Part shown: positions 1 through 9,491 of the stretch, in pieces | How positions within the stretch are numbered: the first letter of the stretch is position 1 | How the letters are laid out: each line of letters begins with the position of its first letter | Source: Halarcobacter bivalviorum | GTDB taxonomy: Bacteria > Campylobacterota > Campylobacteria > Campylobacterales > Arcobacteraceae | Assembly: GCF_003346815.1 (NCBI RefSeq) | Contig: NZ_CP031217.1 | Span: forward strand, 2,542,001 to 2,606,000 | Direction: 5' to 3' | DNA: 64,000 nt | Translations under genes and position numbers: made by a program | The notes under the pieces: model-generated | Told to the model about the DNA's origin: nothing | What the model saw: only the letters and a program-made list of their open reading frames with translations | The model's database searches: none

Positions 1-836
1 AACATTAAAGCAACATCACTTCCTGGTCTAATTTTAATCCACTCAGCTTTGAACTCTTGTGCAGACATTGTATAGATTGGGTCAATTGAGATTACTTTAA
101 TCCCTGCTTTTTTATACTCTTCATAAGCATCAAAACATCTATGGTTATGTACAGAATACCCTGCTCTATTTGTTTTATATAAATCTGCTCCCCATAAAAC
201 CATTACTTCTGTATTCTCAATAATTTGTTCATGTGCAGTTTGAATAGAGTAAACCTCCATATCTCCAACAATAGATGGATTTACTTGTCCCGCTGCACCA
301 TTTGAATACTCACCTGATGTTCTAACAGCTCCACCTATTTGGTTAAAAAATCTTCCAGCTAGTGCATTTGGTTTAAAAGCACCTGGATGTGCCCATCCAC
401 CATAAGAAGCATTATAAAGTGCTTCATTTCCACCTTTTTCTTGTGCTTTTTTAATTGCTTTTGCAACTAAATCAATAGCTGTATCCCAAGAAACTCTTAC
501 AAACTCTTCTTTCCCTCTTAAATCACCTCTTCCTTTTCCTTCAAGGTAACTTTTTCTAACTACTGGATATTTAACCCTTGAGTCTGAACTATTTCTATCT
601 GCTAAAGCTTTTACCATAACAGTTGGATTTGCATCTGAATCTAATTGTGAAGTAATATCAACAATTTTATTGTCCCTTACATGAGCATAAAAAGCTCCAA
701 AGTGAGAAGCACTTGGAATTTTTTTAGTTCTACTTGCAAACTCTTTTGCAACAGCTCCACTTAATGTTCCACTTCCTGCTAATGCAGCTGAAGCTACTGC
801 CCCTGCTTTTAAAAAGTCTCTTCTTGAATTGTTCAT
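1..836 (-). CDS. TorA/BisC-family molybdopterin oxidoreductase, 5' part only
   Basis: The gene runs off the left edge; only the first ~278 codons are present. The N-terminus is a twin-arginine signal (SRRDFLKAG) followed by a small hydrophobic stretch, so the enzyme is probably exported folded to the periplasm. It then reads SHFGAFYAHV, FVRVSWDTAIDL, GAVRTSGEYSNGAAG and VLWGADLYKTN, which match the trimethylamine-N-oxide / biotin sulfoxide reductase branch (TorA, BisC, Cj0264c-like) of the DMSO-reductase superfamily. By family knowledge it would bind bis-MGD and reduce N- or S-oxides as a respiratory terminal reductase; the exact substrate cannot be told from this part. A good ribosome site (AAGGATTG) precedes the ATG. 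Its cytochrome partner is not visible here. Family call is strong, substrate unknown. Confidence 0.88.
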   Translation of the reverse strand, partial: MNNSRRDFLKAGAVASAALAGSGTLSGAVAKEFASRTKKIPSASHFGAFYAHVRDNKIVDITSQLDSDANPTVMVKALADRNSSDSRVKYPVVRKSYLEGKGRGDLRGKEEFVRVSWDTAIDLVAKAIKKAQEKGGNEALYNASYGGWAHPGAFKPNALAGRFFNQIGGAVRTSGEYSNGAAGQVNPSIVGDMEVYSIQTAHEQIIENTEVMVLWGADLYKTNRAGYSVHNHRCFDAYEEYKKAGIKVISIDPIYTMSAQEFKAEWIKIRPGSDVALM

Positions 837-971
837 TTTCAATCCTTTTTTTAATTTATAAAAGAAGTATAAGAAAAAAAAATCGAAAAAAAATCGAATA
901 TATATGTTTTTCTAAATTTATAGAATCAAACAAGCTTTTTAAAGAATTTGACATTTTAAAAATAGAGCAAT

Positions 972-1127
972 ATGGCTATAATTTTAAAAGAAGTGAATAG
1001 ACTTATATAAGATAATGATGTAATAAATGATTGTGCTTATGAGGTGAGATATGAAAATAGTTCACAATTTAGTAAGGATTTTAAAAACTATTTTGGCTTT
1101 CTACCTAAAGAGGCTAAACCTCTTTAA
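972..1127 (+). pseudogene. Decayed C-terminal tail of an AraC-family regulator
   Basis: One frame over this stretch reads ILKEVNRLI, then a TAA stop (1008-1010), then DNDVINDCAYEVRYENSS followed by QFSKDFKNYFGFLPKEA and a stop at 1125-1127. The AYEVxYENSSQFSxxFKxxFG pattern is the second helix-turn-helix signature of AraC/XylS proteins, especially YqhC-like ones. The in-frame stop and the lack of any upstream DNA-binding or sensor domain show that only a remnant survives. It lies tail to tail with the yqhD-like gene. In E. coli, YqhC is the AraC-type activator of yqhD, so this may be the relic of a cognate regulator (inference). Confidence 0.65.
1107..1125. terminator. Hairpin between the regulator remnant and the yqhD-like gene
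   Basis: AAAGAGG, a 5-nt loop and CCTCTTT form a perfect 7-bp stem just beyond the minus-strand alcohol dehydrogenase stop. It overlaps the last codons of the AraC remnant. The T-tract is weak on both strands, so termination strength is uncertain. Confidence 0.45.
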
Positions 1128-1129
1128 GT

Positions 1130-2263
1130 CTATTTTGCTGCTAAGTTAAGAATCTCTTCTACTTTATCAAGTGTAATATTTTGGTTTTCACCAATTGCAG
1201 TCATTCCATGTTTTTCTAAAGCACTTGTAACATTTGATACAACTTTATTATCAATTCCATAATCATTTAAATTTGTTGATACGCCAAGTGAATGGTATAA
1301 CTCTTCAATTTTTTCAATAGTCTCTTGTGCATCATTTATATTAAATACCTTTTGTCCCATTTGAAGTAGTTTCTCTTTTTTATCCTCAAACATTACTCTT
1401 AAAAGTTGTGGTTGAACTACAGCTAAACTTCTTCCATGGTCTAGTCCATAAAAGGCAGTTAATTCATGTCCTATCATATGAGTTGCCCAATCTTGTGCTA
1501 CACCCGAACCAATAAATCCATTTAAAGCTTGATTTGCTAGAAGCATTAGATTTTCTTGCCAATTATAAGTATCTCTTTTATCCCAATCTTTTGCAAGAGA
1601 AACTAAACCTTTTAAAATAGTTTCACTATATCCATCATGTAATAAAGAGTCATTTGGACAAGTGATATATTGTTCACAAGTATGAACAAAAGCATCAACT
1701 AATCCATTTGCAAGTTGTCTATCATCTAATGAACTCATTACACTTGGGTCAAGTACTGCAAACTTAGGAAAAATAAAAGGAGAAAAAAAGTATCTCTTTT
1801 CATTTGTCTCTTTTCTTGAAACTACTGTTCCACTATTTGATTCACTACCTGTTGCAGGAAGAGTTAAAACAACACCTAAAGGTAAAGCTTCTTTAGGTTG
1901 GGCACTTCCATCTAAGAAATCCCAAGCATCTCCCTCATATAAGGCTGCTGCAACTAGATATTTACAACCATCAACTACTGAACCTCCACCAACAGCTAAA
2001 ACAAAATCTATATTCTCTTCTTTTACTAACTTTACTGCTTTATTCATAGTCTCAACAGTAGGATTTGGTTCAACACCACTAAACTCTAAAAAGTCATATC
2101 CTTCTAAAGCTTTAATTACTTGTTCATAAACACCATTTTTCTTAATAGAACCACCACCAAAAACAAATAATACCTTTGAATCTTTTGGAATATAATTTGT
2201 GATTGACTCTATTTTATTCTTTCCAAACTCAATAACTGTAGGGTTATGATATGTATATGTCAT
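1130..2263 (-). CDS. yqhD: YqhD-like iron-containing (class III) alcohol/aldehyde dehydrogenase
   Basis: 377 aa, the usual length. It follows E. coli YqhD closely: LLFVFGGGS-type nucleotide loop near residue 35, EPNPTVET, LAVGGGSVVDG (NADPH-binding glycine motif), TLPATGSESNSG, the metal-site region NGLVDAFVHTCEQY, then QDWATHMIGHELTAFYGLDHG with the conserved histidines, and the C-terminal HGMTAIGENQNITLD. YqhD enzymes use NADPH to reduce toxic short-chain aldehydes such as acrolein, glyoxal and butyraldehyde in the cytoplasm; that role is inferred from homology. The start ATG is preceded by AAAGGATA. It appears to be a single-gene unit, next to what may be the relic of its AraC-type activator. 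Confidence 0.92.
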   Translation of the reverse strand: MTYTYHNPTVIEFGKNKIESITNYIPKDSKVLFVFGGGSIKKNGVYEQVIKALEGYDFLEFSGVEPNPTVETMNKAVKLVKEENIDFVLAVGGGSVVDGCKYLVAAALYEGDAWDFLDGSAQPKEALPLGVVLTLPATGSESNSGTVVSRKETNEKRYFFSPFIFPKFAVLDPSVMSSLDDRQLANGLVDAFVHTCEQYITCPNDSLLHDGYSETILKGLVSLAKDWDKRDTYNWQENLMLLANQALNGFIGSGVAQDWATHMIGHELTAFYGLDHGRSLAVVQPQLLRVMFEDKKEKLLQMGQKVFNINDAQETIEKIEELYHSLGVSTNLNDYGIDNKVVSNVTSALEKHGMTAIGENQNITLDKVEEILNLAAK

Positions 2264-2470
2264 AATTTATCCTTTCAAAAATTTTCTCTATTATTATATA
2301 AAGATAAAAGCTATTTGCAAATAGCAAATCCTACAAATTATATCTATTTTTTTACAAATTTACTTATTCGATTTTTTATCTACATTTTTTATTTATACTT
2401 CCCAAACATAAAAAATAAAACTACTTTATAAGTTTTAGTTTTATTTAAAATATTATATAAAGGCAAGAAA

Positions 2471-3634
2471 ATGAAAGCTACAAAATTAAGTCTTATTGCT
2501 ATTTTAGCAATTGGTATTCCTTCTATTTCAAGTGCTTCATCTTTACAAGAAGCATTAACAAGTGGAAAGATAAGTGGAGAGTTTGCAGTTACATATGAAC
2601 AAAGGAAAATGGATAAAGAGTTAACTAAATGGGGTAACTATTATAATGATACAGATTACTCAGTTGGTTCTTTTGCACTAAAATATGAAAGTGGAATTTG
2701 GAATAATCTAAGTTTAACTTCAAAAGTTAGAGCCTATAAAACAATCTTTGAAGGTGGAGAAGATGAATTTCATTATCAAGGTAAAGGTGATGCTGCTGAA
2801 AGATTTTGGTATAAAGATGGAAGTAGAAGAAGTGTAGATTTAGAAGAGCTTTTCTTAGCCTATAATTATGAAGCAATTTCTGTAAAAGCTGGTAGACAAT
2901 TTATCTCTACAGATTGGATGAATAAAACTCAAGACGCCTTAAAAGTTGATGCAAACTTTGATAATACTTCTATTGAAGCTATTTGGTCTCAAAGACACGG
3001 TAGAATCTATTCAAGAGATTATAGACCTATGACTAAAATGAATGAAAATAAAGGTGTTTATAAAATAGCTTTGACACAAAAATTTAATGAAAATATCTCT
3101 GCTACTATTTATGATTTTATTGCTCCTGATAATAGAGATATTATTGGTGGAAGAGTAAATTTAAAATATGCAGATACTTCATTTAGAGCTCACTATGCTG
3201 TAAATAAACCAGATGATTCTAATGAAGAAGATTCTAGTATCATTGATTTAATGCTTAGTACTTCTATAGCTGGATTCACACCATATTTAGGGTATATTCA
3301 AATTGATAAAGACCAAGGTTTTACTCATCTTGCAGGAGAGATTATTAACCCATTTGAAGAGGGTGACCAAATCTATTTAAAAGATGCAAGAACTTACTAT
3401 TTAGGACTTAGTAAAGCTTTTGGAGATTTAAGTGCAACACTACTTTATGGAAATACTCAATATGATAAAGCAGATGAATCTTATGACCAAGATGAAACTA
3501 CTTTATGGTTAGGATATAAAATAAATAAAGAGTTAAGTGCAAATCTTGGACTTACTCATGTAAATGTAGATAGTGATGACGAAGAAGAGACAGACCAAGA
3601 CCAAATAAATCTTACTGTAACTTACTCTTTTTAG
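2471..3634 (+). CDS. Outer-membrane porin of the Opr/OprD-like type
   Basis: 387 aa with a clear Sec signal peptide (MKATKLSLIAILAIGIPSIS, cut near ASA-S). The mature part alternates short amphipathic strands with acidic loops, for example an NxEEDSS-like loop near residue 250 and a DSDDEEETDQDQ loop near 370, and ends in a beta-strand with a terminal phenylalanine (TVTYSF), the signal for beta-barrel insertion. This is the architecture of Opr-type porins common in Campylobacterota. The substrate cannot be read from the sequence; very acidic loops suggest cation or basic-solute preference (inference). It stands alone, with AAGGC as its ribosome site. Confidence 0.8.
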   Translation: MKATKLSLIAILAIGIPSISSASSLQEALTSGKISGEFAVTYEQRKMDKELTKWGNYYNDTDYSVGSFALKYESGIWNNLSLTSKVRAYKTIFEGGEDEFHYQGKGDAAERFWYKDGSRRSVDLEELFLAYNYEAISVKAGRQFISTDWMNKTQDALKVDANFDNTSIEAIWSQRHGRIYSRDYRPMTKMNENKGVYKIALTQKFNENISATIYDFIAPDNRDIIGGRVNLKYADTSFRAHYAVNKPDDSNEEDSSIIDLMLSTSIAGFTPYLGYIQIDKDQGFTHLAGEIINPFEEGDQIYLKDARTYYLGLSKAFGDLSATLLYGNTQYDKADESYDQDETTLWLGYKINKELSANLGLTHVNVDSDDEEETDQDQINLTVTYSF

Positions 3635-3642
3635 AAAATTTA

Positions 3643-3666
3643 GATACTAGGATTTTTCCTAGTATC
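3643..3666. terminator. Bidirectional terminator hairpin between porin gene and nuoN
   Basis: GATACTAGGA and TCCTAGTATC form a perfect 10-bp stem with a 4-nt T loop. It overlaps the nuoN stop codon and sits a few bases after the porin stop, so it could end both convergent transcripts. On the minus strand it is followed by TAAATTTTCT. Confidence 0.7.
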
Positions 3667-5149
3667 CTGATATTTGTACATAATAAGAGATTATTTCTAA
3701 TAATGGCTCTATTAAGAAAATCGAAAATATTACCAATACAGCACAAAATCCAATAAGACCTTTTATTGTTGGTGTTGAATTTGATAAAAATTTAACCTCA
3801 ACTTCTTTATTTGCATCTTTTAAAAACATAAATACTATAGGTTTTAAGTAATAATATCCTGCAATTGCTGAGTTGATTACCATAATTAAGGCTAAAATTA
3901 TATAACCTGCATTTACAGCACTCCCTATTAAATATAGTTTTCCCCAAAATAGTGCAAAAGGAGGAATCCCTGCAAGAGAGAATAAAAATAGTCCCATCAT
4001 AAGTGCAGAAAATGGCTCTTTTTTTATTAATCCTGAATATTTTTCCATCTCATGGTCAGAAGAGAAAGTATTATAATCTTTACTTCTATTTATCCATAGC
4101 ATTGAAAATGCCCCAAGGTTTGTAATTAAGAACATTAACCAATATAAAAATAGTGCTTGTGTTGCTTGTGTACTTCCAATTAAAATAGCAGTCATTGCAA
4201 AACCTGCATTTGAAATAGAAGAGTAAGCAAGCATTCTATTAATATCATTTTGTAAAAGAGCAATAATATTTGGAATTGTAATTGTTAATACAACGGTTAG
4301 GTATAAAATAATCTCAACAAAAGGGTCATTACTTGCTATAAAAATTTCAAAGAATCTCAGTGCTACTACAAAACCTGCCATCTTTGGAACAATAGATAAA
4401 AATCCTGCAAGTGCTGCAGTTGAACCTTCATATACATCTGCTACCCAAGTATGATAAGGTACAAGAGATAGTTTAAAACCTAAAGCACCTAACATAAAAA
4501 TTACACCTAACAGAACTAAAGGATAATTCTCATATTCAGAAGCAACTAAAACCTCAGATACTTTTCCAAGTTCTACAGTTCCAGTTAAAGCATAAAAAAT
4601 CAAAGACCCAAAAGCAAAAAAAGCAGTTGATAAAGCACCCATTGTAAAATATTTGATAGCTGCTTCTAAAGCATTTGCTCTATTATGCATTGCAATAATT
4701 GTATAAAGAGCCATTGAAGCTGTTTCAAGTCCCACAAGGATTAAAATAAGTGAATCAGAACTTACCATAAACTGAAAACCTGCTACCATAAATAGATATA
4801 GGGCAAAGTATTCAGGGTATCTATATTCTTGAAATCTTAGTTTTCCCATTGCAGTTAAAACAAAAAGGAAAGAGGCTATTACAATAATTATTTGAGATAA
4901 AATAGCAATTCCATCAACTAATAAAAGGTCAAAAAAACCTCTTACATCAGAAGTAAAACCTATTAGTGTTCCTAAATCTATAAGTAAAAATAAAACTGCA
5001 ATCATCACATAAAGTGATTTATCAAGATTTTTATTTACTAAATCAATAATTAAAATAACTAATGCCCCAACAATAGCTACAATCATAGGAATAATTGTTG
5101 GGAAGTTTAAACTTGCAAACTCAATTGCAATTGGTGGGATACTATTCAT
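3659..5149 (-). CDS. nuoN: NADH-quinone oxidoreductase-like complex I, subunit N
   Basis: 496 aa polytopic membrane protein, one of three antiporter-like proton-pumping subunits of complex I. It shows the conserved features of the family: a glutamate in LVGLETASMALY (E142), a lysine in GFKLSLVPYHTW (K226) with the following histidine, and the VADVYEGS loop. About 14 hydrophobic segments can be traced. It is the last gene of the minus-strand nuo operon; its start overlaps the nuoM stop by one base, implying translational coupling. It translocates protons while the hydrophilic arm reduces menaquinone (family knowledge). Confidence 0.97.
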   Translation of the reverse strand: MNSIPPIAIEFASLNFPTIIPMIVAIVGALVILIIDLVNKNLDKSLYVMIAVLFLLIDLGTLIGFTSDVRGFFDLLLVDGIAILSQIIIVIASFLFVLTAMGKLRFQEYRYPEYFALYLFMVAGFQFMVSSDSLILILVGLETASMALYTIIAMHNRANALEAAIKYFTMGALSTAFFAFGSLIFYALTGTVELGKVSEVLVASEYENYPLVLLGVIFMLGALGFKLSLVPYHTWVADVYEGSTAALAGFLSIVPKMAGFVVALRFFEIFIASNDPFVEIILYLTVVLTITIPNIIALLQNDINRMLAYSSISNAGFAMTAILIGSTQATQALFLYWLMFLITNLGAFSMLWINRSKDYNTFSSDHEMEKYSGLIKKEPFSALMMGLFLFSLAGIPPFALFWGKLYLIGSAVNAGYIILALIMVINSAIAGYYYLKPIVFMFLKDANKEVEVKFLSNSTPTIKGLIGFCAVLVIFSIFLIEPLLEIISYYVQISGY

Positions 5150-6675
5150 TATTTAGCTCCTTCAATTGAGTTTCTATTTAATATTTCAACTCTTGTATTA
5201 TCTTCTAAAGCTTTAATTTTCATAATCTCAACTAGATGATTTGCTGATTTCTCAACTGGACCTAAAATAGGTTTTGGATAAACACCTAAGATTAGAACTA
5301 AAGCAACAAGTGGAATAAGAGCACTTAACTCTCTTTTGTTTAAATCTTTTAACTCTTTGTTTTTCTCATTTTTAATAGGACCAAAGAAAACTTTTTTATA
5401 CATTGTTAACATATAAATTGCCCCAAAAATAATAGTAAGACCTGCAATAAAAGTTAAAGAAGCACTTACTTTAAAGAAACCAAGGAGTGATAAAAACTCT
5501 CCTACAAAACCTATTGTTAGAGGTAAACCAATTGAAGCCATAAGCATAATGGCAAAAATTGTTGCATATTTTGGCATTATAGAAGCTATTCCTCCATAAT
5601 CTTTTATCATCTTAGTATGTGTTCTATCATAAACCACTCCAACTAACATAAACAGAGCCCCAGATACAATACCATGTGAAATCATAAGAAAAATTGCTCC
5701 ACCAATTCCTTCAACATTTAGTGCAAAAATACCTAAAATAATCACACCCATATGAGATACAGAAGAGTATGCAATAACTTGTTTCATATCCTCTTGAGCA
5801 TAAGCGACCATTGCTGTATAAATAATCGCAATAAGAGCTAAAATAGCCATAGGAATTGTAAAATAAACACTTGCATCAGGAAATAGTGGTAAAGAGAATC
5901 TCACAAAACCATAAGTTCCCATTTTAAGTAGAACTGCTGCAAGTATTACAGAACCAATTGTTGGTGCTTGTCCATGGGCATATGGAAGCCAAGTATGAAA
6001 GGGAAACATTGGAACTTTAACAGCAAAACCACAAAAGAATGCAATAAATAACCAAAACTGCATATCAAAAGGAAGAATCATCATATTCCAATCTTGTAAA
6101 CTAAAACTATAAGTTCCTGTTGTTATATAATATACATACCCTAAATAAAGCATTCCCACAAGCATAATTAAAGAACCTAAGAAAGTATATAAAAAGAATT
6201 TAACAGAAGCATAGATTCTTAAACTTCCTCCCCATGCTCCAATAATATAAAGCATAGGTACTAATGATAATTCCCAGAAAACATAGAAAATAATTGCATC
6301 AAGTGCAAGGAAAACTCCAACCATAGTCATTTCTAAAAATAGTATAGTAATAATTAGATTTTTTAAATCTCTTTTTTCACTAAGACCTATAATAGAAATC
6401 ATTGTCATAAAAGTTGTCATGATCACTAAAAATAGTGAAATTCCATCAACTCCAACATGATAGTTTATCCCATATGCACTAATTATAGGAATTATATGAG
6501 TAAACTGCATTTGAGCTTCATTTACATCAAAATTTATCCATAATAGTAAAGAGAGAACAAACTGCATAGAAGTTACAATAATCCCATAAGCTTTAATTGA
6601 GTTCTCTTTTACAATAAACCCTATTAATGCTGCAAATGCTGGGAAAAATATTAATATTGTTAAAATATATTCCAT
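5149..6675 (-). CDS. nuoM: Complex I subunit M (antiporter-like)
   Basis: 508 aa, about 14 membrane segments. Family landmarks are the glutamate in FYVFWELSLVPMLYI (E135), the lysine in FAVKVPMFPFHTWLPYAHGQAPT (K220) and a second lysine region around QEDMKQVIAYSSVSHMG. These residues line the proton channel in studied complexes. The gene sits between nuoL and nuoN with no spacing. Nothing is missing and length is normal. It forms part of the membrane arm that couples quinone reduction to proton export. Confidence 0.97.
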   Translation of the reverse strand: MEYILTILIFFPAFAALIGFIVKENSIKAYGIIVTSMQFVLSLLLWINFDVNEAQMQFTHIIPIISAYGINYHVGVDGISLFLVIMTTFMTMISIIGLSEKRDLKNLIITILFLEMTMVGVFLALDAIIFYVFWELSLVPMLYIIGAWGGSLRIYASVKFFLYTFLGSLIMLVGMLYLGYVYYITTGTYSFSLQDWNMMILPFDMQFWLFIAFFCGFAVKVPMFPFHTWLPYAHGQAPTIGSVILAAVLLKMGTYGFVRFSLPLFPDASVYFTIPMAILALIAIIYTAMVAYAQEDMKQVIAYSSVSHMGVIILGIFALNVEGIGGAIFLMISHGIVSGALFMLVGVVYDRTHTKMIKDYGGIASIMPKYATIFAIMLMASIGLPLTIGFVGEFLSLLGFFKVSASLTFIAGLTIIFGAIYMLTMYKKVFFGPIKNEKNKELKDLNKRELSALIPLVALVLILGVYPKPILGPVEKSANHLVEIMKIKALEDNTRVEILNRNSIEGAK

Positions 6676-6676
6676 C

Positions 6677-8623
6677 TTAATAAACCCCTTGGCTTGCCAC
6701 TGCTAAGACAATACCTAATACTAAAAGAGAAACTATTCCAAAAACCATTAGCCTCAATGAGCTTGATAAGTTTCCATTTTGAGTAACTCTTGCTTTATCA
6801 CCACTCTTATAAATTACTCTTCCTATTGTATCAACTATAAAATCAATGATTTTCATATCAAAAATTCTAAAGGCAATAGTTGAAAGAAGTAGATATGATT
6901 TGTTTATAACACTCTCAATAAAATGAGGAATATAAAACTGATTTGCTAATAATTTGTAGCAAAATCTATTTTCAAAAGCTTGTGAAAAATAAGTCTCTTT
7001 TTTTCTAAATCTAATAATTGCAAAAAAGATACCAAAAAGTGCAATTAAACTTGTAAGTACTATTAAAAGATATATTGTTGAATACTCTAAATGAATATTT
7101 AACTCAGGTAAAACTTTTGTAGTAAACTCTATAAATAGAGGCTTGAACCATCCAGAAACAATTGCTAAAATTGCTAAAATAGACATTGCAGCTATTACAA
7201 AACTCTTTGCTTCATGGGGATGATAATTAAACTCTTTAAAGTTTTCTTTTCCAAAAAACACATACATAATAAGCCTAAATGAATAAAAAGCTGTAAGTCC
7301 TGCTGTTACAAATAGTACTGCCCAAATTATAAAACTTCCATTTCCAAAAGCAACTTCTAAAATTAAATCTTTTGAGAAAAATCCAGATAGAGGAAAGATA
7401 CCAGCAAGAGCAACTGAAGCTATTATCATAATAATCGCCGTCGCTTTCATATGTTTATATAGACCACCCATATTTTTAATATTTATCTCATCATTAAGAG
7501 CATGCATAACGTTTCCTGCTCCTAAAAATAGAACTGATTTAAAAAAAGCATGAGTTGCAAGATGAAACAGTGCTACCCAATAAGCTCCAAGTCCAGCAGC
7601 TACAAACATATAACCTAACTGACTTAAAGTAGAAAAAGCAATGATTTTCTTAATATTTGTAGCAACTAAAGCCATAAGTGCTGCACCTATTGCTACAAAA
7701 GCTCCAAGAGAGGCAATAAAGTTTCCTACACTTGGAACTGCTACAAAAATCTCATTTGCTCTTATTACTAAATAAACCCCTGCTGTTACCATTGTTGCTG
7801 CGTGAATTAAGGCAGAAACAGGAGTTGGTCCTTCCATAGCATTTGCAAGCCATTGATTAAATGGAAATTGTGCTGATTTCCCCATAGCTCCTATAAATAG
7901 AAAAACTGCAATTGCTATAATTAAACTATTATCTAAAGTCATAATATTTGCAAAAACAATATCATACTGTAGACTTCCCAGATTCCAATAGATTAAGAAC
8001 ATTCCAATTAACATAGCCAAATCTGCAACTCTATTTGTAATAAAAGCCTCATTTGCAGCAAAGCTAGGAGAGATAGATGAAAATGGCGAAAGTGTTGAAA
8101 ATGGCGATTTTTTAATCTCACTTGTTAGTTCTTGGTCTTTTTTATGATACCAAAAACCAATTAGAAGCCAAGAACAAAGTCCTACCCCTTCCCAGCCAAT
8201 AAATAGTCCTGCAAAGTTATCAGACATAACTAAAACCATCATTGAAAATACAAAGGCAGAAAGATATGAGAAAAATCTATTAAAACTTTTATCAGCTTCC
8301 ATATATCCAATTGAGTGAATATGTACCATTGTTGAAACAATTGTTACAACTACCATCATCACTACACTTACTTGGTCAACTACAAAACCAAAAGGAATAC
8401 TTAAATTACCTATTTCTATCCAAGAAAAAAGTTTTGTTGAAACTACAACTTCTGTAGAGTAAACAAAATATAAAAGTTTTAAAGAAGCAAACATAGAAAT
8501 AGCAACTAAAAAAGAAGTTATTACTCCTACAAAAGTAAACTTCTCTTTTGTAGCAAATAAAGCCGCTAATAAAGAACCTACTAATGGTGCGAAAAGAGCA
8601 ATATATAGATATTTTTCCATCAT
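6677..8623 (-). CDS. nuoL: Complex I subunit L with a small tandem-repeat insertion
   Basis: 648 aa, the largest antiporter-like subunit with a long C-terminal lateral helix region. Landmarks: GWEGVGLCSWLLIGFWY (E145), the TPVSALIHAATMVTAGVYL block and the ISTLSQLGYM-like helix. Between GFWYHKKD and NEAFITNRVADLAM, where relatives have a short loop, there is an insertion holding SPFSTL and SPFSSI followed by SPSF (residues ~173-188), an 18-nt tandem repeat in DNA. ATGATG at the start allows either of two adjacent initiation codons; AAAGG precedes them. It overlaps the nuoK stop codon. Confidence 0.97.
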   Translation of the reverse strand: MMEKYLYIALFAPLVGSLLAALFATKEKFTFVGVITSFLVAISMFASLKLLYFVYSTEVVVSTKLFSWIEIGNLSIPFGFVVDQVSVVMMVVVTIVSTMVHIHSIGYMEADKSFNRFFSYLSAFVFSMMVLVMSDNFAGLFIGWEGVGLCSWLLIGFWYHKKDQELTSEIKKSPFSTLSPFSSISPSFAANEAFITNRVADLAMLIGMFLIYWNLGSLQYDIVFANIMTLDNSLIIAIAVFLFIGAMGKSAQFPFNQWLANAMEGPTPVSALIHAATMVTAGVYLVIRANEIFVAVPSVGNFIASLGAFVAIGAALMALVATNIKKIIAFSTLSQLGYMFVAAGLGAYWVALFHLATHAFFKSVLFLGAGNVMHALNDEINIKNMGGLYKHMKATAIIMIIASVALAGIFPLSGFFSKDLILEVAFGNGSFIIWAVLFVTAGLTAFYSFRLIMYVFFGKENFKEFNYHPHEAKSFVIAAMSILAILAIVSGWFKPLFIEFTTKVLPELNIHLEYSTIYLLIVLTSLIALFGIFFAIIRFRKKETYFSQAFENRFCYKLLANQFYIPHFIESVINKSYLLLSTIAFRIFDMKIIDFIVDTIGRVIYKSGDKARVTQNGNLSSSLRLMVFGIVSLLVLGIVLAVASQGVY

Positions 8624-8922
8624 TAGCCTTTCATATTTTGTAGGTTATCAAGATTGATTGACCCATTTTTCTTATACCAAAGAATAAGTAATCCTAATCC
8701 TATAGCAACTTCACTTGCAGCAATTGCAATAATAAAAAAGGCAAACATTTGACCAGTTAAATCTTCATGAAATTTTGATACTGCTGCAAGTCCAACATTT
8801 ACTGCATTTAACATAATCTCTGTAGAGAAAAAAAGCATAAGAAGATTTTTTCTTCTTAAAACACCTATCATTCCTATAAAGAAAAGAATAGCTGATAAAA
8901 TTAAATAGGCATTTAAACTCAT
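8623..8922 (-). CDS. nuoK: Complex I subunit K
   Basis: 99 aa, three membrane helices, exactly the size of the family. The conserved acidic residue in the middle helix is visible in FFSTEIMLNAVNVGL, and the third helix carries AASEVAIGLGLLI. NuoK links the quinone-site region to the antiporter-like subunits through a chain of charged residues inside the membrane. Its start overlaps the end of nuoJ by 4 bases (ATGA), so the two are translationally coupled. Confidence 0.97.
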   Translation of the reverse strand: MSLNAYLILSAILFFIGMIGVLRRKNLLMLFFSTEIMLNAVNVGLAAVSKFHEDLTGQMFAFFIIAIAASEVAIGLGLLILWYKKNGSINLDNLQNMKG

Positions 8923-9482
8923 CTCTCTTTCTCCTCTTCTAATTTGTCTATTTGTTCTTCACTTAATTCTGAATATGAAACATCCATTTTTTTACCAGCT
9001 AAAATAATTCCCCCTATCATAGCAACTAAAAGCATTACTGCTGCTACTTCAAAAGGAACTAAGTATTTTGTAAAAAGTACAAGTCCTACTTGTTGTGAAT
9101 TTCCCCACTCACTATTTATAGGATAGTGTGCTTCAATATTTGTTGCAATAATTGGAGCTGTAAAAATTAAAACTACAATTAAAGAGGCAATACCTGTTAA
9201 TAAAAATACTAGTCTTGGATTTTTTATATTCTCTTTAACTGTTGATAAAGAGTCAAAAAACATCATACCAAAGGCATATAAAGCCATTACTGCCCCTGTA
9301 TAAACCACTATTTGTACTGCTCCTAAAAACTCAGCTCCTAAAAGAAAAAAGAAAGCTGAAATAAATATCATCCCTGCTGCAAGCGAACTTAATGCATATA
9401 AGGAGTTATTTGTAAAAACTGTAATTGAAAACATAGTTACAGTTAAAAATGCGAAAAGATAAAAAGCTACAATCTCAAACAT
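8919..9482 (-). CDS. nuoJ: Complex I subunit J
   Basis: 187 aa with five predicted membrane helices. It shows the family's hallmark VQIVVYTGAVMALYAFGMMFF segment (third helix) and an acidic cytoplasmic tail (SELSEEQIDKLEEEKER). NuoJ contributes the pi-bulge helix whose rotation is thought to gate coupling in complex I. It lies 9 bases after nuoI and overlaps nuoK by 4. Confidence 0.96.
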   Translation of the reverse strand: MFEIVAFYLFAFLTVTMFSITVFTNNSLYALSSLAAGMIFISAFFFLLGAEFLGAVQIVVYTGAVMALYAFGMMFFDSLSTVKENIKNPRLVFLLTGIASLIVVLIFTAPIIATNIEAHYPINSEWGNSQQVGLVLFTKYLVPFEVAAVMLLVAMIGGIILAGKKMDVSYSELSEEQIDKLEEEKER

Positions 9483-9491
9483 TCAAACTCC

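Noticed and set aside
734-1000. An 88-codon plus-strand frame at the start of the torA-like gene.
   Set aside because: Most of it is the antisense of the Tat signal region; no ribosome site and no protein-like pattern, although its end adjoins the AraC remnant.
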